Source: Bacteroidota bacterium
GTDB taxonomy: Bacteria > Bacteroidota > Ignavibacteria > Ignavibacteriales > Melioribacteraceae
Reading direction: 5' to 3'
Length of the DNA: 64,000 nucleotides
Assembly (NCBI GenBank): GCA_018818165.1
Contig: JAHISP010000070.1
Location: 19,680-83,679, forward strand
The notes beneath the pieces are model-generated. The model made no database searches. It saw nothing but the letters and a program-made list of their open reading frames with translations, and was not told where the DNA came from. Of this stretch, positions 43,820 through 53,998 are shown piece by piece. Position 1 is the stretch's first letter. Each line of letters opens with the position of its first letter. The translations under genes were made by a program, and so were the position numbers.

Positions 43820-45109
43820 TTACAACAATTCTTTCAAAGATAAATAATTTGCTTCAATAGTTTTGTCTAAATCTTCTTTTGAGTGGGCTGTGGAAATAAA
43901 CATTGCTTCAAATTGTGAAGGAGCTAAATAAACTCCGTTTTCCAACATTTTATGAAAATATTTCCCATATAGCGGTGCATCGGATGTTAACGCTGATGCA
44001 AAATTATCAACCTTTTTATCCGTAAAGAAAAGACAGCTCATTGAGCCAACTCTGTTCATAGCAAAGGATTTATTAAATTTCTTCATATTCTCTTTTATGC
44101 CGTCTTCTAAATACTGGCTTTTTTCTTCAAGAATATTATAAAGATTTTTATTTTCTTTGATATGTGTAAGAGCAGCTATTCCCGCGCTCATTGCAAGTGG
44201 ATTTCCGCTTAATGTTCCAGCTTGATAGACTGGACCAACAGGAGCAAGTGTATCCATAATATCTTTTCTCCCACCAAAAGCACCAACTGGAAGTCCGCCA
44301 CCAATAATTTTTCCAAATGTCGTCATATCTGGCTTAATGCCGTATACTTCTTGAGCTCCTCCTTTAGCAACTCTAAAGCCCGACATAACTTCGTCAAAAA
44401 TTAATACTATTTCTTCCTCAGTACAAATATCTCTAAGTTCAGCTAAAAACTTTTTACTTGCTGGAACAACGCCCATATTTCCTGCAATTGGTTCAATTAT
44501 TATGGCTGCTATTTCATTTTTATTCTCATGAATGAGAGTCTTAACAGAATTTATATCATTATAATCAGCAACGAGAGTATCGGCAGCATTGGCGGCTGTA
44601 ACACCAGGACTTGTTGGGACTCCGAATGTAAGAGCGCCAGAGCCAGCTTTAATAAGAAAATAGTCTGCATGTCCGTGATAGCATCCTTCAAATTTTATAA
44701 ACTTATTTCGGTTAGTAAATCCACGAGCAGCTCGGATTGCGCTCATTGTTGCTTCAGTTCCACTATTAACCATTCTTATTTTTTCAATTGAAGGGACAAG
44801 TTCAGTAATTATTTTTGCCATTTTAATTTCTAATTCAGTGGGCGCACCAAAGCTAGTTCCATTTTCAAGAGCACTTTTTAAAGCATCAATAATAAATTTA
44901 GGATTGTGACCAAATAAATGTGGTCCCCAGCTTCCAACATATTCAATATATTCGTTTTTATCCGCATCAAAAATACGACTACCTTCGCCACGCTCAATAA
45001 ACAAAGGAGTTCCACCAACTGATTTAAAAGCACGAACTGGAGAGTTTACTCCACCTGGAATATATTTTTTAGCTTCTTCAAATAACGCCATACTTTTTGT
45101 GTAATTCAT
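43820..45109 (-). CDS. hemL: Glutamate-1-semialdehyde 2,1-aminomutase
   Basis: A 429-residue PLP enzyme that converts glutamate-1-semialdehyde to 5-aminolevulinate. The PLP lysine is Lys267 in [14 protein letters not shown]. The family opening [19 protein letters not shown] and the [10 protein letters not shown] block are intact, as is EGCYHGHAD. It is the last gene of the haem operon and the only one needed directly after HemA. Start ATG, with GGAAAT upstream, 12 nt after the hemB stop. Confidence 0.96.
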   Translation of the reverse strand: MNYTKSMALFEEAKKYIPGGVNSPVRAFKSVGGTPLFIERGEGSRIFDADKNEYIEYVGSWGPHLFGHNPKFIIDALKSALENGTSFGAPTELEIKMAKIITELVPSIEKIRMVNSGTEATMSAIRAARGFTNRNKFIKFEGCYHGHADYFLIKAGSGALTFGVPTSPGVTAANAADTLVADYNDINSVKTLIHENKNEIAAIIIEPIAGNMGVVPASKKFLAELRDICTEEEIVLIFDEVMSGFRVAKGGAQEVYGIKPDMTTFGKIIGGGLPVGAFGGRKDIMDTLAPVGPVYQAGTLSGNPLAMSAGIAALTHIKENKNLYNILEEKSQYLEDGIKENMKKFNKSFAMNRVGSMSCLFFTDKKVDNFASALTSDAPLYGKYFHKMLENGVYLAPSQFEAMFISTAHSKEDLDKTIEANYLSLKELL

Positions 45110-45121
45110 TTAATTTCCATT

Positions 45122-46099
45122 TTAATCTTTTAATAATTTTGCTACTTCTTTTGCAAAGTAAGTGAGAATTATATCAGCACCAGCTCTTTTAATTCCCAAT
45201 ATAGATTCTATCATAACACGCTGCTCGTCAATCCAACCAAGTTTGCCACCAGCTTTAATTATTGAATATTCACCACTTACTTGGTAAGCGGCAATAGGAA
45301 TATTAAATTCATCTTTTACTCTGCGTATAATATCCATATATGGTCCAGCTGGCTTTACCATTATAATATCGGCACCTTCCAGAATATCTGATTCAGCTTC
45401 ACGAATAGCTTCGTCGCTATTTGCTTCATCCATTTGGTGCGAACGCCTATCGCCAAATGCTGGAGCGGAATCAGCCGCATCACGGAACGGTCCGTAATAT
45501 CCAGAAGAATACTTAACTGCATAACTCATAATTGGAATTTTACTAAATCCATTTTCATCAAGTCCTTGTCTTATTGCGGCAACTCTTCCATCCATCATGT
45601 CGGAAGGAGCAATCATATCAGCACCAGCTTTGGCATGAGAAATAGCTTCTTTAACAAGTAACTCAACAGTTTCATCGTTTAATATTTCTTCGCCGTGCAA
45701 AAGTCCACAATGTCCGTGAGAAGTATATTCGCAAAGACAAACGTCAGTAATAACAAGTAAATTACTAACTTCCTTTTTAAGTGCACGAACAGCTTGTTGA
45801 ATAATTCCATTATCGTCATAAGCTTCAGAGCCAACTTCATCTTTGTGTGATGGTATTCCAAAAAGAATAATTGCTGGAATTCCCAAAGCTGCTACTTCTT
45901 TACATTCTTCAATTAGAACGTCAATGGACATTTGATAAACACCAGGCATTGATTTTATTTCATTCTTTATTCCATTACCTGGTAAAACGAAGAGTGGATA
46001 AATTAAATCTGATTTCCGCAAATGTGTTTCTCTAACCATATCACGCACAATAGGATTGTGACGTAATCTTCTGAGTCGTACGTTTGGATATTCTGCCAT
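45122..46099 (-). CDS. hemB: Porphobilinogen synthase
   Basis: A 325-residue 5-aminolevulinate dehydratase. The Schiff-base lysines lie in [20 protein letters not shown] (about 192-211) and [16 protein letters not shown] (about 250-265). The zinc-binding cysteine cluster is visible as [14 protein letters not shown] (about 117-130), so this is a zinc-dependent rather than a magnesium-only form. It condenses two ALA molecules into porphobilinogen. Strong AGGAG before the ATG. It overlaps no neighbour and sits between hemG and hemL. Confidence 0.96.
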   Translation of the reverse strand: MAEYPNVRLRRLRHNPIVRDMVRETHLRKSDLIYPLFVLPGNGIKNEIKSMPGVYQMSIDVLIEECKEVAALGIPAIILFGIPSHKDEVGSEAYDDNGIIQQAVRALKKEVSNLLVITDVCLCEYTSHGHCGLLHGEEILNDETVELLVKEAISHAKAGADMIAPSDMMDGRVAAIRQGLDENGFSKIPIMSYAVKYSSGYYGPFRDAADSAPAFGDRRSHQMDEANSDEAIREAESDILEGADIIMVKPAGPYMDIIRRVKDEFNIPIAAYQVSGEYSIIKAGGKLGWIDEQRVMIESILGIKRAGADIILTYFAKEVAKLLKD

Positions 46100-46113
46100 T
46101 TTATTCTCCTAAA

Positions 46114-47487
46114 TTATAATAATCTTTCTTTAGCTTTATTGAAAAGTACTTCAGAGCTTTTAATACAATCGCCAACTGAAATGCCGCCAGTGTAGTTTCC
46201 GCCTAATAATATTCCCTTATTGCTTTCTTCAAATTTTGCAAAATAATTTGCATGCTCAATGTATCCAATGTTGTATTGAGGTATTGCGTTATTCCAGAAT
46301 TTAGATTTCATAAATTCATGTTTGCCAGATATTCTCATCAAACTTTCAAATTCTTGAACTACTTCATCAATAAGTTTTTTGTTATCATCACTAAAAAGTT
46401 CTGGAGAGCGAGCACCACCAACAAACAAAGTGAAAGATGCTTTTCCGTCTGGAGCTCTATCATCAAATATTACTGAACTCCATAACGCACCAAGAAATTT
46501 CTTTTTTTCTTTTGATGGAATTAAAAATCCAAATCCATCAAGTGGATGCCCAATAACTTTTTTGTCGTATCCTAAATAAAGAACTAATACAGGCGGATAA
46601 TAAATATTGTTAAGATGGTTGCTTAATTCAGAATCCATTTTACCAAATATATTTGAAGCAACATATGAAGGTACTGTTGAAATTACTAAATCTGCGTTGA
46701 GAGTAGTTTCTACGCCGTTATTATTAAAAGTAATCTTATAAATATTTTCATCTTTTATAACTGAAGTTACGGCAGCGTTTAAAATAATATCATTTTGCAA
46801 TTCTGAATAGAGAGCATTTGGTAAAGCAAGCATCCCATCTTTAAAAGAAAACATTGCGGCGTTTTGTTTTGACTTTTCGCCACTTTTCTTTCGTTCTCTA
46901 GCACCTTTAATAGTTCCCTTAATAAGTCCGCCATATAGTTCTTCAAGCCGGTATAGTTTAGGAAAAGCTGATTTTACACTAAGTTTATCAGGATCGCCAG
47001 CAAATACTCCAGCTACAAAAGGGTTAATTGCATAATCTAAAAATTCTCTTCCCAATCTGCGTGTAACAAAATCAGAAATGGATTGATAATAACCTTCCTT
47101 TGATTTTCCGATGAAGGGCTCTAATGCTAGTCGTAGTTTAGCTTTAGTGGAGAATAATTTAGTTTTGATAAAATCTTTTAAACCCATTGGAAGCACGTGA
47201 AGTATGTTATCCCTTAGAATATATCTTTTGTTCCCAGCTTTATTAGCATAAATAAATTCATCTTTAATTCCTAAATCATCAACAAGTGTTTTGATTAATG
47301 GAGAGGTTTCTAATCCGCTGTTTGGTCCAAAATCAATTAAGTAGCCATTTTCTTTTTCGGTAATCATTGATCCGCCAACCACTGAATTAGCTTCAAGAAT
47401 ATTTATATTGTACCCATCTTTCTTTAACCAATGTGCTGTTGCAAGACCCGTAATCCCGGCTCCAATTATTACAATATTTTTATTCAT
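46114..47487 (-). CDS. hemG: Protoporphyrinogen oxidase (HemY/PPOX type)
   Basis: A 457-residue FAD enzyme that oxidises protoporphyrinogen IX to protoporphyrin IX. The N-terminal Rossmann motif IIGAGITGLATAHWLKKDG is intact, followed by VVGGSMITE and DFGPNSGLE. The C-terminal half ends in LGGNYTGGISVGDCIKS, the family FAD contact. It is the oxygen-using PPOX/HemY type, although the operon also encodes the oxygen-independent HemN. Its ATG lies in the overlapping ATGAATAA of the hemH stop, so translation is coupled. Confidence 0.93.
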   Translation of the reverse strand: MNKNIVIIGAGITGLATAHWLKKDGYNINILEANSVVGGSMITEKENGYLIDFGPNSGLETSPLIKTLVDDLGIKDEFIYANKAGNKRYILRDNILHVLPMGLKDFIKTKLFSTKAKLRLALEPFIGKSKEGYYQSISDFVTRRLGREFLDYAINPFVAGVFAGDPDKLSVKSAFPKLYRLEELYGGLIKGTIKGARERKKSGEKSKQNAAMFSFKDGMLALPNALYSELQNDIILNAAVTSVIKDENIYKITFNNNGVETTLNADLVISTVPSYVASNIFGKMDSELSNHLNNIYYPPVLVLYLGYDKKVIGHPLDGFGFLIPSKEKKKFLGALWSSVIFDDRAPDGKASFTLFVGGARSPELFSDDNKKLIDEVVQEFESLMRISGKHEFMKSKFWNNAIPQYNIGYIEHANYFAKFEESNKGILLGGNYTGGISVGDCIKSSEVLFNKAKERLL

Positions 47488-48454
47488 TATTTAACTCGTT
47501 TAAAACTAATTGGTGTAGTTGCTCAATAAACAATTGAGAATCATTAAGCCCAGTCATAACCTTGTAGTTTGTAATACCATTTTCTTCAGCAACTTTTCTA
47601 TATTCAATTCCAAGTTCAAAAAGTGTTTCAATGTGATCGGAAACAAAACTTATTGGAATAACAAGCAAGTTTTTAATTCCGCTTTTACCAAGCTCGGCAA
47701 TTTTCTCTTCCGTTGATGGAACAAGCCATTTAACGGGTCCAACTTTACTTTGGTAGCTTATATGGTGTTTTTCAGAATTGTTTCTTAATTCCATTATTAA
47801 GCGAATGCTTTCCAATATTTGTTCTTGATATGGATCGCCATTGGCTATTAAGCTTTGTGGAACACTGTGGGCGCTAAATAAAAGTTCAATATTGTCTTTG
47901 GCTTCTTCTGGAAATTGTTTCAGACACTCGTCAATTCTTTCGCTAATTGCAGAAAGATATTTGTGTTCTGTGTGAAAATTGTTTATCTGAATTACTTTGC
48001 TTTTGTCACCATTAAAATGTCTCCACCATTCATTAAATGAAGAGCCAGTAGTAACAGACGAAAAATGTGGATATAGTGGAAGTAAAATAATTTTATCATA
48101 AGCGACACTATTTACTTTATTTACCGTTTCATTAGTTAACGGTTTCCAGTAGCGCATAGCAACTAAAACATCCACGTCAACACCAGCATTTCTCAAAGAG
48201 TTTTCTAAAAGTTTTCTTTGAGTTTCTGTGTGCTCGTTTTGCGGTGACTTTCCGCCAATTTGTTTGTACTGCTCAACCACTTTTTTAGTTCGAAGTTTAG
48301 AAATAACCTTAGCAAATAATTTCTGTCCAAATGGTATTTTAAAAATATCAGGGTCTTTAAACAAATTATTTAGAAATGGTTCAATGGTTTCTAGTGAATC
48401 TGGACCACCCATATTTAGTAAGATAACAGCTATTTTAATATTCGTTTGTTTCAA
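47480..48454 (-). CDS. hemH: Ferrochelatase
   Basis: A ferrochelatase that inserts Fe(II) into protoporphyrin IX. Motifs: IAVILLNMGGPDSLETIEPF at the start, LLFSAHSVPQSL with the catalytic histidine, and KVGPVKWLVPSTEEKI. The longest open frame starts at 48592 inside hemN and would add about 46 residues with no family similarity, partly encoded by a perfect intergenic hairpin. The more likely start is TTG at 48454, giving about 324 residues with a normal N-terminus, although its ribosome site (AGAAAG) is weak. Its last codons overlap hemG. Confidence 0.88.
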   Translation of the reverse strand: MKQTNIKIAVILLNMGGPDSLETIEPFLNNLFKDPDIFKIPFGQKLFAKVISKLRTKKVVEQYKQIGGKSPQNEHTETQRKLLENSLRNAGVDVDVLVAMRYWKPLTNETVNKVNSVAYDKIILLPLYPHFSSVTTGSSFNEWWRHFNGDKSKVIQINNFHTEHKYLSAISERIDECLKQFPEEAKDNIELLFSAHSVPQSLIANGDPYQEQILESIRLIMELRNNSEKHHISYQSKVGPVKWLVPSTEEKIAELGKSGIKNLLVIPISFVSDHIETLFELGIEYRKVAEENGITNYKVMTGLNDSQLFIEQLHQLVLNELNNE

Positions 48455-48478
48455 ATTGTTCTTTCTATATTTTATTTC

Positions 48479-48511
48479 AAACCTTGGAGGTTTTAGAAAC
48501 CTCCAAGGTTT
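48479..48511. repeat. Perfect 15-bp hairpin in the hemN-hemH spacer
   Basis: AAACCTTGGAGGTTT (48479-48493), loop TAG, AAACCTCCAAGGTTT (48497-48511). All 15 pairs match. It lies inside the haem operon, between the hemN stop (48525) and the hemH start (48454). It may stabilise or process the mRNA, or be a copy of a dispersed repeat that landed in the operon. A strong terminator is unlikely because no T-run follows on the minus strand. Confidence 0.8.
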
Positions 48512-48524
48512 ATTAGATAAATAT

Positions 48525-49901
48525 TTATACAGTTCTTGAATATCGTACTTTTCCTTTGTCATCTTCAAGGAAAGCATCAAAACACATTGCAATATTTCTA
48601 ATTAGTAATCGTCCCATTTCTGTTACTTTTATGTTGTCGTGTTCAACCAAAACTAAATCATCTGATACAAATTGGTTTATTTTCTCCAAACCATTTGCAA
48701 AATATTTTTTAAAGTTAATATTATATTTTTCCTCAAAGGTTTTAAACTTCAATTCAAAATCACACATTAAGCTCATGATAACATCACGGCGTAAAACATC
48801 ATCATCCGACATCAAATAACCTTTAGCAAGTGGTAGAAAACCATTGTCAATTTTCTCGAAATACTCTTTTTCAGTTTTAATATTCTGTGAATAAATATTA
48901 CTAAACTGACTAATACTGGTAATACCAAGTGCGTAAAGGTCAGTGCCTGACTGGGTTGAGTACCCTTGAAAATTTCTATATAATTTTTTCTCACTTAAAG
49001 CAATTGCAAGTTCATCATCAGGTTTCGCAAAATGGTCCATTCCAATAAAAACATATCCAGCTTCAGTAAGTCTTTCAATTGTATATTTTAGTATTTGCAA
49101 TTTCACATCTGGAGTTGGAAGATCTTCTGGGTTAATTAACTCCATGTGTTTTTTCATCCAAGGGACATGGGCATAGTTAAAAACCGCAATTCTATTAGGG
49201 GAGATATCTATTATCTTTTCCAAAGTTTCGCTAAATGTTTCTAAAGTTTGATGTGGCAATCCATACATTAAATCAAGATTAATGCTTTGAAACTTTAGTT
49301 CGCGCACCCAATCAACAGCTTTGCGTGTTATATCTTCTGGTTGAATTCTGTTAACCGCAACTTGAACTTTATGCGTAAAGTCTTGAACACCCATGCTTAT
49401 TCTGTTAAATCCACCTTCGCGCAAAGCTTTAAGATGTTCAAAAGTTAATTCTCTTGGATCAATTTCACAGCTAGCTTCTGCGTTTTTATCTACATCAAAA
49501 TTTGCATTAATGTATGAAAGTAAATCCTTAATTTCTTCTGGTTTCAAATGTGTTGGTGTACCGCCACCCCAATGTAGTTGTGTAACAATGCGATTATTTG
49601 CCAAATGAGTTTTTAGTAATGCAATCTCCTTCTTTACATAATCGACATAATTGGCAACCCTTCCACGATTATTGCTAATAATCATATTACACCCACAGAA
49701 ATAACATAAAGTATCGCAGAATGGGATATGGAAATAGAGTGATAGCGGAGTTTTATTTTCTGGACTGTTATTCTCTTTTATAGCAGAAACATATTGCTGG
49801 TCGCTAAACTCTTCGCTAAAATGAGGAGCTGTAGGATAGCTCGTATATCTGGGACCCGGTTTGTCGTATTTTTTTATTAATTCTATATCAATGTTAAACA
49901 T
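48525..49901 (-). CDS. hemN: Oxygen-independent coproporphyrinogen III oxidase
   Basis: A 458-residue radical SAM enzyme. The cluster motif lies in IPFCDTLCYFCGC (Cys62, Cys66, Cys69), preceded by the family PRYTSYPTAPHF at about 18-29. It converts coproporphyrinogen III to protoporphyrinogen IX without oxygen. The GGGTPTHL motif and the EIDPREL segment follow. Full length, including the C-terminal RNIAMCFDAFL region. Start ATG 13 nt after the hemE stop. Its presence next to an oxygen-using HemY suggests a facultative or microaerobic haem pathway. Confidence 0.95.
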   Translation of the reverse strand: MFNIDIELIKKYDKPGPRYTSYPTAPHFSEEFSDQQYVSAIKENNSPENKTPLSLYFHIPFCDTLCYFCGCNMIISNNRGRVANYVDYVKKEIALLKTHLANNRIVTQLHWGGGTPTHLKPEEIKDLLSYINANFDVDKNAEASCEIDPRELTFEHLKALREGGFNRISMGVQDFTHKVQVAVNRIQPEDITRKAVDWVRELKFQSINLDLMYGLPHQTLETFSETLEKIIDISPNRIAVFNYAHVPWMKKHMELINPEDLPTPDVKLQILKYTIERLTEAGYVFIGMDHFAKPDDELAIALSEKKLYRNFQGYSTQSGTDLYALGITSISQFSNIYSQNIKTEKEYFEKIDNGFLPLAKGYLMSDDDVLRRDVIMSLMCDFELKFKTFEEKYNINFKKYFANGLEKINQFVSDDLVLVEHDNIKVTEMGRLLIRNIAMCFDAFLEDDKGKVRYSRTV

Positions 49902-49913
49902 TTAAAATCCTTT

Positions 49914-50960
49914 CTAATGATAGCGCTTGCTTTCTTCTTTTACAATATCAACAAGTGCTTTTGTGTTTGCTGGTGAAATGTCAGGTAAAATACCATGTCC
50001 TAGATTGAAAATATGTCCACTTCCATGACCATAAGAATCAAGAACTTTAACGGCTTCTCTTCTAATAGTATCAGTGTTTGCGTATAAAACTGTTGGGTCC
50101 ATATTACCCTGAAGTGCAACTTTATTTCCAATTAGTTTTCTAACTTCTCCAATATCGTGCGTCCAATCAATACTCACTACGTCAGCGCCAGAATCAGCAA
50201 GTTCAATTAATGAATGATGGATTCCTTTTGCATAACTAATAATTGGTTCGTCGGTCCTTTCAACATTATCAATAACTTTTTTAATGTATTTTAACGAAAA
50301 CTCTTTATATAAATCTGGAGAAAGCAAGCCACCCCAAGTATCAAAAATTTGAACTGCGTTTACACCGCATTTAATTTTTAATGAAAGATATTCTGATACT
50401 GCTTCAGAAATAAATTCCAAAAGCTTGTGAGCAAATTCTGGGTTGTTGAAAATTAAACTTTTTATTTGGCTAAAGTTTTTTGAACCTCCACCTTCAACCA
50501 TGTATGTTAAAAGCGTAAAAGGTGAACCACTAAATCCAATTAGAGGAACTCTTCCGTTTAATTTTTTTTTTGTTAATTTAACCGCATCAAATACATAGCT
50601 AAGTTTATCACTCAAATCAGATTTTGACAATCGATTAAAATCACTTTCATGTGTTATTGTCCAATCAAAACTTGGTCCTCTAGATTCAACCATTTCGTAA
50701 TTCATTCCTAATGCTTCTGGAATAACCAAAATATCAGAAAAAATTATTGCAGCATCAACCCCAATAATATCAACTGGTTGAAGAGTTACTTCGGTTGCTA
50801 GTTCTGGTGTTTTAACCATAGACTTAAAATCAGAATTAACTCTAACTTTTCTATATTCTGGCAAATAACGTCCCGCTTGACGCATTATCCAGATTGGAGT
50901 TCTATCTATTTGCTCTTTTTTACAAGCTCGTAAAAAGAGATCGTTTTTTAATTTTTCCAA
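49914..50960 (-). CDS. hemE: Uroporphyrinogen decarboxylase
   Basis: A 348-residue enzyme that removes four carboxyl groups from uroporphyrinogen III. Family motifs PIWIMRQAGRYLPEYR (about 22-37), SDILVIPEALG, GFSGSPFTLLTYMVEGGGS (about 143-161), and YAKGIHHSLIEL and GHGILPDISP near the C-terminus are all present. The arginines and the aspartate of the decarboxylation site are conserved. It starts 7 nt after the hemD stop. Confidence 0.96.
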   Translation of the reverse strand: MEKLKNDLFLRACKKEQIDRTPIWIMRQAGRYLPEYRKVRVNSDFKSMVKTPELATEVTLQPVDIIGVDAAIIFSDILVIPEALGMNYEMVESRGPSFDWTITHESDFNRLSKSDLSDKLSYVFDAVKLTKKKLNGRVPLIGFSGSPFTLLTYMVEGGGSKNFSQIKSLIFNNPEFAHKLLEFISEAVSEYLSLKIKCGVNAVQIFDTWGGLLSPDLYKEFSLKYIKKVIDNVERTDEPIISYAKGIHHSLIELADSGADVVSIDWTHDIGEVRKLIGNKVALQGNMDPTVLYANTDTIRREAVKVLDSYGHGSGHIFNLGHGILPDISPANTKALVDIVKEESKRYH

Positions 50961-50967
50961 CTTACAC

Positions 50968-51738
50968 TCAATTTAATTTATAATATTCTAATATACTTTT
51001 TGTTAGTGAACTCAAATTGTACTCATGAGGCTCAATACTTACTTTAACGTTGTGTTTTTCAATGGCTTTTGTTGTTACTGGACCTATTGAAGCAATTGTT
51101 TTGTTTGCAAAATAATTTGGGCTATCGTTTATTTCATAAATTGAAATAAAGTTATAAAAAGTAGAAGGACTTGTAAAAATGTATAAATCTATATCCGTTT
51201 TTGAAATGCTCAGTTTTAAATCATTTGAAATATTTTTAGGAATTTTATTTTCATAAACCACAATAAAATCAACCATAGCACCTTTCTCTTCAAGAGAAGT
51301 CGATAAGTCTACTTTTGATAACCGAGAACAAGGAATAAGAACAGATTTTGTGGAAACCATTTTTTCTGTTAACAATTCATTTAAACTTCTTGATGATGAC
51401 CTTTTAGGAATAAAGTCAACATCAATATTTTTACTAATTAATAACGATGCTGTTTTATCGCCAATGGCAACAATTTTTGTTTTCCTTGTAAGTGTAAAGT
51501 AATCATCGCCATAATTTTGTAAAAAATATTTTACAGCATTGTGGGAAGTAAATATTATAAAATCATAACTATCAGCAAATTTAATTTTATTCTTTTCAGA
51601 AATGGACAATTCAGATTTCCCAATTTCTATTGTTGGAAAGTGAATAAAATTTATTTTATCAAAATTAATTAATGGTTGCAGAGCAGAATCATTTCCACTA
51701 AGACCAGTAAATAATATGTTTATTTTTCCCAAATTCAT
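50968..51738 (-). CDS. hemD: Uroporphyrinogen-III synthase
   Basis: A 256-residue two-domain HemD protein that closes hydroxymethylbilane with inversion of ring D. This family is poorly conserved. The supporting features are FIIFTSHNAVKYFLQ (about 58-72), VLIPCSRLSK near 131, IYIFTSPSTFYNFISI-like strands, and IASIGPVTTKAIEKH near 222. Identification rests mainly on position between hemC and hemE. Start ATG 3 nt after the hemC stop. Confidence 0.85.
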   Translation of the reverse strand: MNLGKINILFTGLSGNDSALQPLINFDKINFIHFPTIEIGKSELSISEKNKIKFADSYDFIIFTSHNAVKYFLQNYGDDYFTLTRKTKIVAIGDKTASLLISKNIDVDFIPKRSSSRSLNELLTEKMVSTKSVLIPCSRLSKVDLSTSLEEKGAMVDFIVVYENKIPKNISNDLKLSISKTDIDLYIFTSPSTFYNFISIYEINDSPNYFANKTIASIGPVTTKAIEKHNVKVSIEPHEYNLSSLTKSILEYYKLN

Positions 51739-51741
51739 TTT

Positions 51742-52686
51742 CTATTTGTAAACTTCTAATAAAACTTTTTTACCACCAGCTTTTGAAATATCTTTAGCTA
51801 AAGCTTTGCCAAGCGCTTCCGCGTTAGCTTTACTTCCCCTTGCAGTTTTAGTAAATGTAATTTTCCCATCGGGAGAGCCAACAAATCCACTTAAATAAAG
51901 TCCGTTACTTTTTATCTCGGCATGAGCACCAATAGGAACTTGACATCCTCCACCAAGTGCTTTCAAGAAAGCTCTTTCAGCAGAAATTGTATAAAATGTA
52001 TCAAGATTGTGAAGTCCTTCAGCAATATCTCTTGCAAAAGCATTCTTTGAAGAAATTTCAATTGCTAGGGCACCTTGTCCAACCGCGGGCAAAATGTGCG
52101 AAGAAGGAATTATTGATGAGATATGTTTCTTCAATTTCAATCTTTCCAATCCAGCACGGGCTAAAATCATTCCATCCCATTTTGATTCAGCAAACTTTTT
52201 AAGTCTTGTTTGAACATTTCCTCTTATATCAACAATAGTAATATCTGGACGCATATGTAAAATTTGACTTGCTCTGCGCAAAGAACCCGTTGCAACGGTG
52301 GCTCCTTCTGGAAGACTCTCTAAAGTGACTCCTTTTTTGCGAGCTACTAAAACATCTTCGGATGCATGACGTTTTGTTACAGCAGCCAACTCTAATCCTT
52401 TTGGTAAAACTGTTGGAAGATCTTTTAGGCTATGAACCGCAATATCAATTGTCCCAGCTAAAAGTTCATTTTCAATTTCTTTTGTGAATAATCCTTTATC
52501 ACCAATTTTAGAAAGAGCAACATCCAAAATTTTATCACCTTTAGTGCTTATCTTTTTTATTTCAACTTTTACTGATTTGTATTTATTTTCAATTTCCTTT
52601 TGTATAAAATATGCTTGCCAAAGGGCTAATTCACTTTTACGAGTTCCAATTGTTATTGTTTTCTTTTCCAAGTTATTTTGCTCCAT
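51742..52686 (-). CDS. hemC: Porphobilinogen deaminase
   Basis: A 314-residue hydroxymethylbilane synthase. It begins TIGTRKSELALWQAYFIQ, with HSLKDLPTVLPKGLELAAV near 87-105. The dipyrromethane-cofactor cysteine is in LGGGCQVPIGAHA (about 245-257). It polymerises four porphobilinogens. The gene overlaps the hemA 3' end by 14 nt in another frame, indicating tight coupling. Confidence 0.96.
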   Translation of the reverse strand: MEQNNLEKKTITIGTRKSELALWQAYFIQKEIENKYKSVKVEIKKISTKGDKILDVALSKIGDKGLFTKEIENELLAGTIDIAVHSLKDLPTVLPKGLELAAVTKRHASEDVLVARKKGVTLESLPEGATVATGSLRRASQILHMRPDITIVDIRGNVQTRLKKFAESKWDGMILARAGLERLKLKKHISSIIPSSHILPAVGQGALAIEISSKNAFARDIAEGLHNLDTFYTISAERAFLKALGGGCQVPIGAHAEIKSNGLYLSGFVGSPDGKITFTKTARGSKANAEALGKALAKDISKAGGKKVLLEVYK

Positions 52687-53983
52687 TATTGTAAAAAGTG
52701 TCGTCAGAATTGTTCTCAGATTTATGATCCAAATTGAACAATTCTCTAATTACATCAGAATATATTTTTGCTTCCTCAAAATTTGTTCCAGTTTCCGAAA
52801 TTCGTTTTAAGTTCCACGTTGGGTAATGTAAAATTCTACCAATTATTCTCTTTGTCATGTTATCAACTTTTTCATACTCATAATCGTGAACTTTGTATTT
52901 AATTTTTTCAACCTCATCTTTGCGTATTTCCTCAAAAAAATCTCTAAAATCCTTAATTGTAGGAACAATATTTAAAGTATTATACCATTTGAAAAATGAA
53001 GTCATTTCTTCCATAATTATATTATCCACAATAGGAATTTCCTTTTCTCGATTCTTCAAGTTTTCATTAACAATAATATTTAATGAATCAATATCATTAT
53101 AGAAAATTCCATCAATTTCTGTTACCTTAGGATCAACATCTCGCGGAAGAGCAATATCCAAAATTGAGCACATTTTCCCTTTGCGTAGTTTCATCATTTT
53201 TTTGATGTCTTCATATTCAAGAATATATCCGTCAGCACTTGTAGCTGTAACAATAATATCAAATTTGTGCAACGATTCTTTCACATTTTCAAATGGAATT
53301 ACATCACTATTTACTTTACTTGCAAGTAATTCCGATTTGGAAAGAGTACGGTTTGAAATGGATAATTTTCCTATTCCGCTTTCTCTCAAATGTTTGGCTG
53401 CTAGCTCGCCAGTTTCACCTGCTCCAATAACCAACGCGGCTTTTGTTTCAAAAGTTGAAAATATTTTTTCAAGAATTTTAATTCCAGCATAACTAATTGT
53501 TACTGCCCCTTCGCCAATTCTAGTTTCGGTAATTGTTCTTTTCCCAACACGAACAGCGGCTTCAAACAGTTTATGCATTAAAGTTTTGGAGAATCCTAAA
53601 TCCTCCGATAGTAGAAATGCTTCTTTAACTTGTCCATGAATTTGGCTATCGCCAACAATTAAAGAATTAATTGAGGATGCAACTTCAAGAACATGTTTTA
53701 CAGCACCGCATGAAAAATAATTAAGGAAATGTTCAGACGATAATCCATCAACATGCTTAAAATCCAATAAGTATTTTTGAATGTCTTTATAAGAAATTTT
53801 GCCAGATTTTGGAATGCCAAATATATCCGTTCTATTGCATGTGGATAGGACATATCCTTCTGAAAAAACATGTTCCTTTAGAATTGGAGTAAATTCGAGA
53901 ATCTCTTCTTGACTAAGATGTAGTGCTTCTCTTAATCCTATTGGAGCTGTTTTATGATTTATTGAAATACCAAGTATGTCCAT
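52673..53983 (-). CDS. hemA: Glutamyl-tRNA reductase
   Basis: A 436-residue enzyme that reduces glutamyl-tRNA to glutamate-1-semialdehyde, the first committed step. The catalytic cysteine is Cys49 in STCNRTDIFG. The NADPH-binding motif is LVIGAGETGELAAKHLRES near 180, and the C-terminal dimerisation helices are complete. ALA is thus made by the C5 route, matching hemL in the same operon. It follows the ccsA/hemX-like gene by 15 nt. Confidence 0.96.
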   Translation of the reverse strand: MDILGISINHKTAPIGLREALHLSQEEILEFTPILKEHVFSEGYVLSTCNRTDIFGIPKSGKISYKDIQKYLLDFKHVDGLSSEHFLNYFSCGAVKHVLEVASSINSLIVGDSQIHGQVKEAFLLSEDLGFSKTLMHKLFEAAVRVGKRTITETRIGEGAVTISYAGIKILEKIFSTFETKAALVIGAGETGELAAKHLRESGIGKLSISNRTLSKSELLASKVNSDVIPFENVKESLHKFDIIVTATSADGYILEYEDIKKMMKLRKGKMCSILDIALPRDVDPKVTEIDGIFYNDIDSLNIIVNENLKNREKEIPIVDNIIMEEMTSFFKWYNTLNIVPTIKDFRDFFEEIRKDEVEKIKYKVHDYEYEKVDNMTKRIIGRILHYPTWNLKRISETGTNFEEAKIYSDVIRELFNLDHKSENNSDDTFYNNGAK

Positions 53984-53998
53984 TAAAAACTTAAAAAC

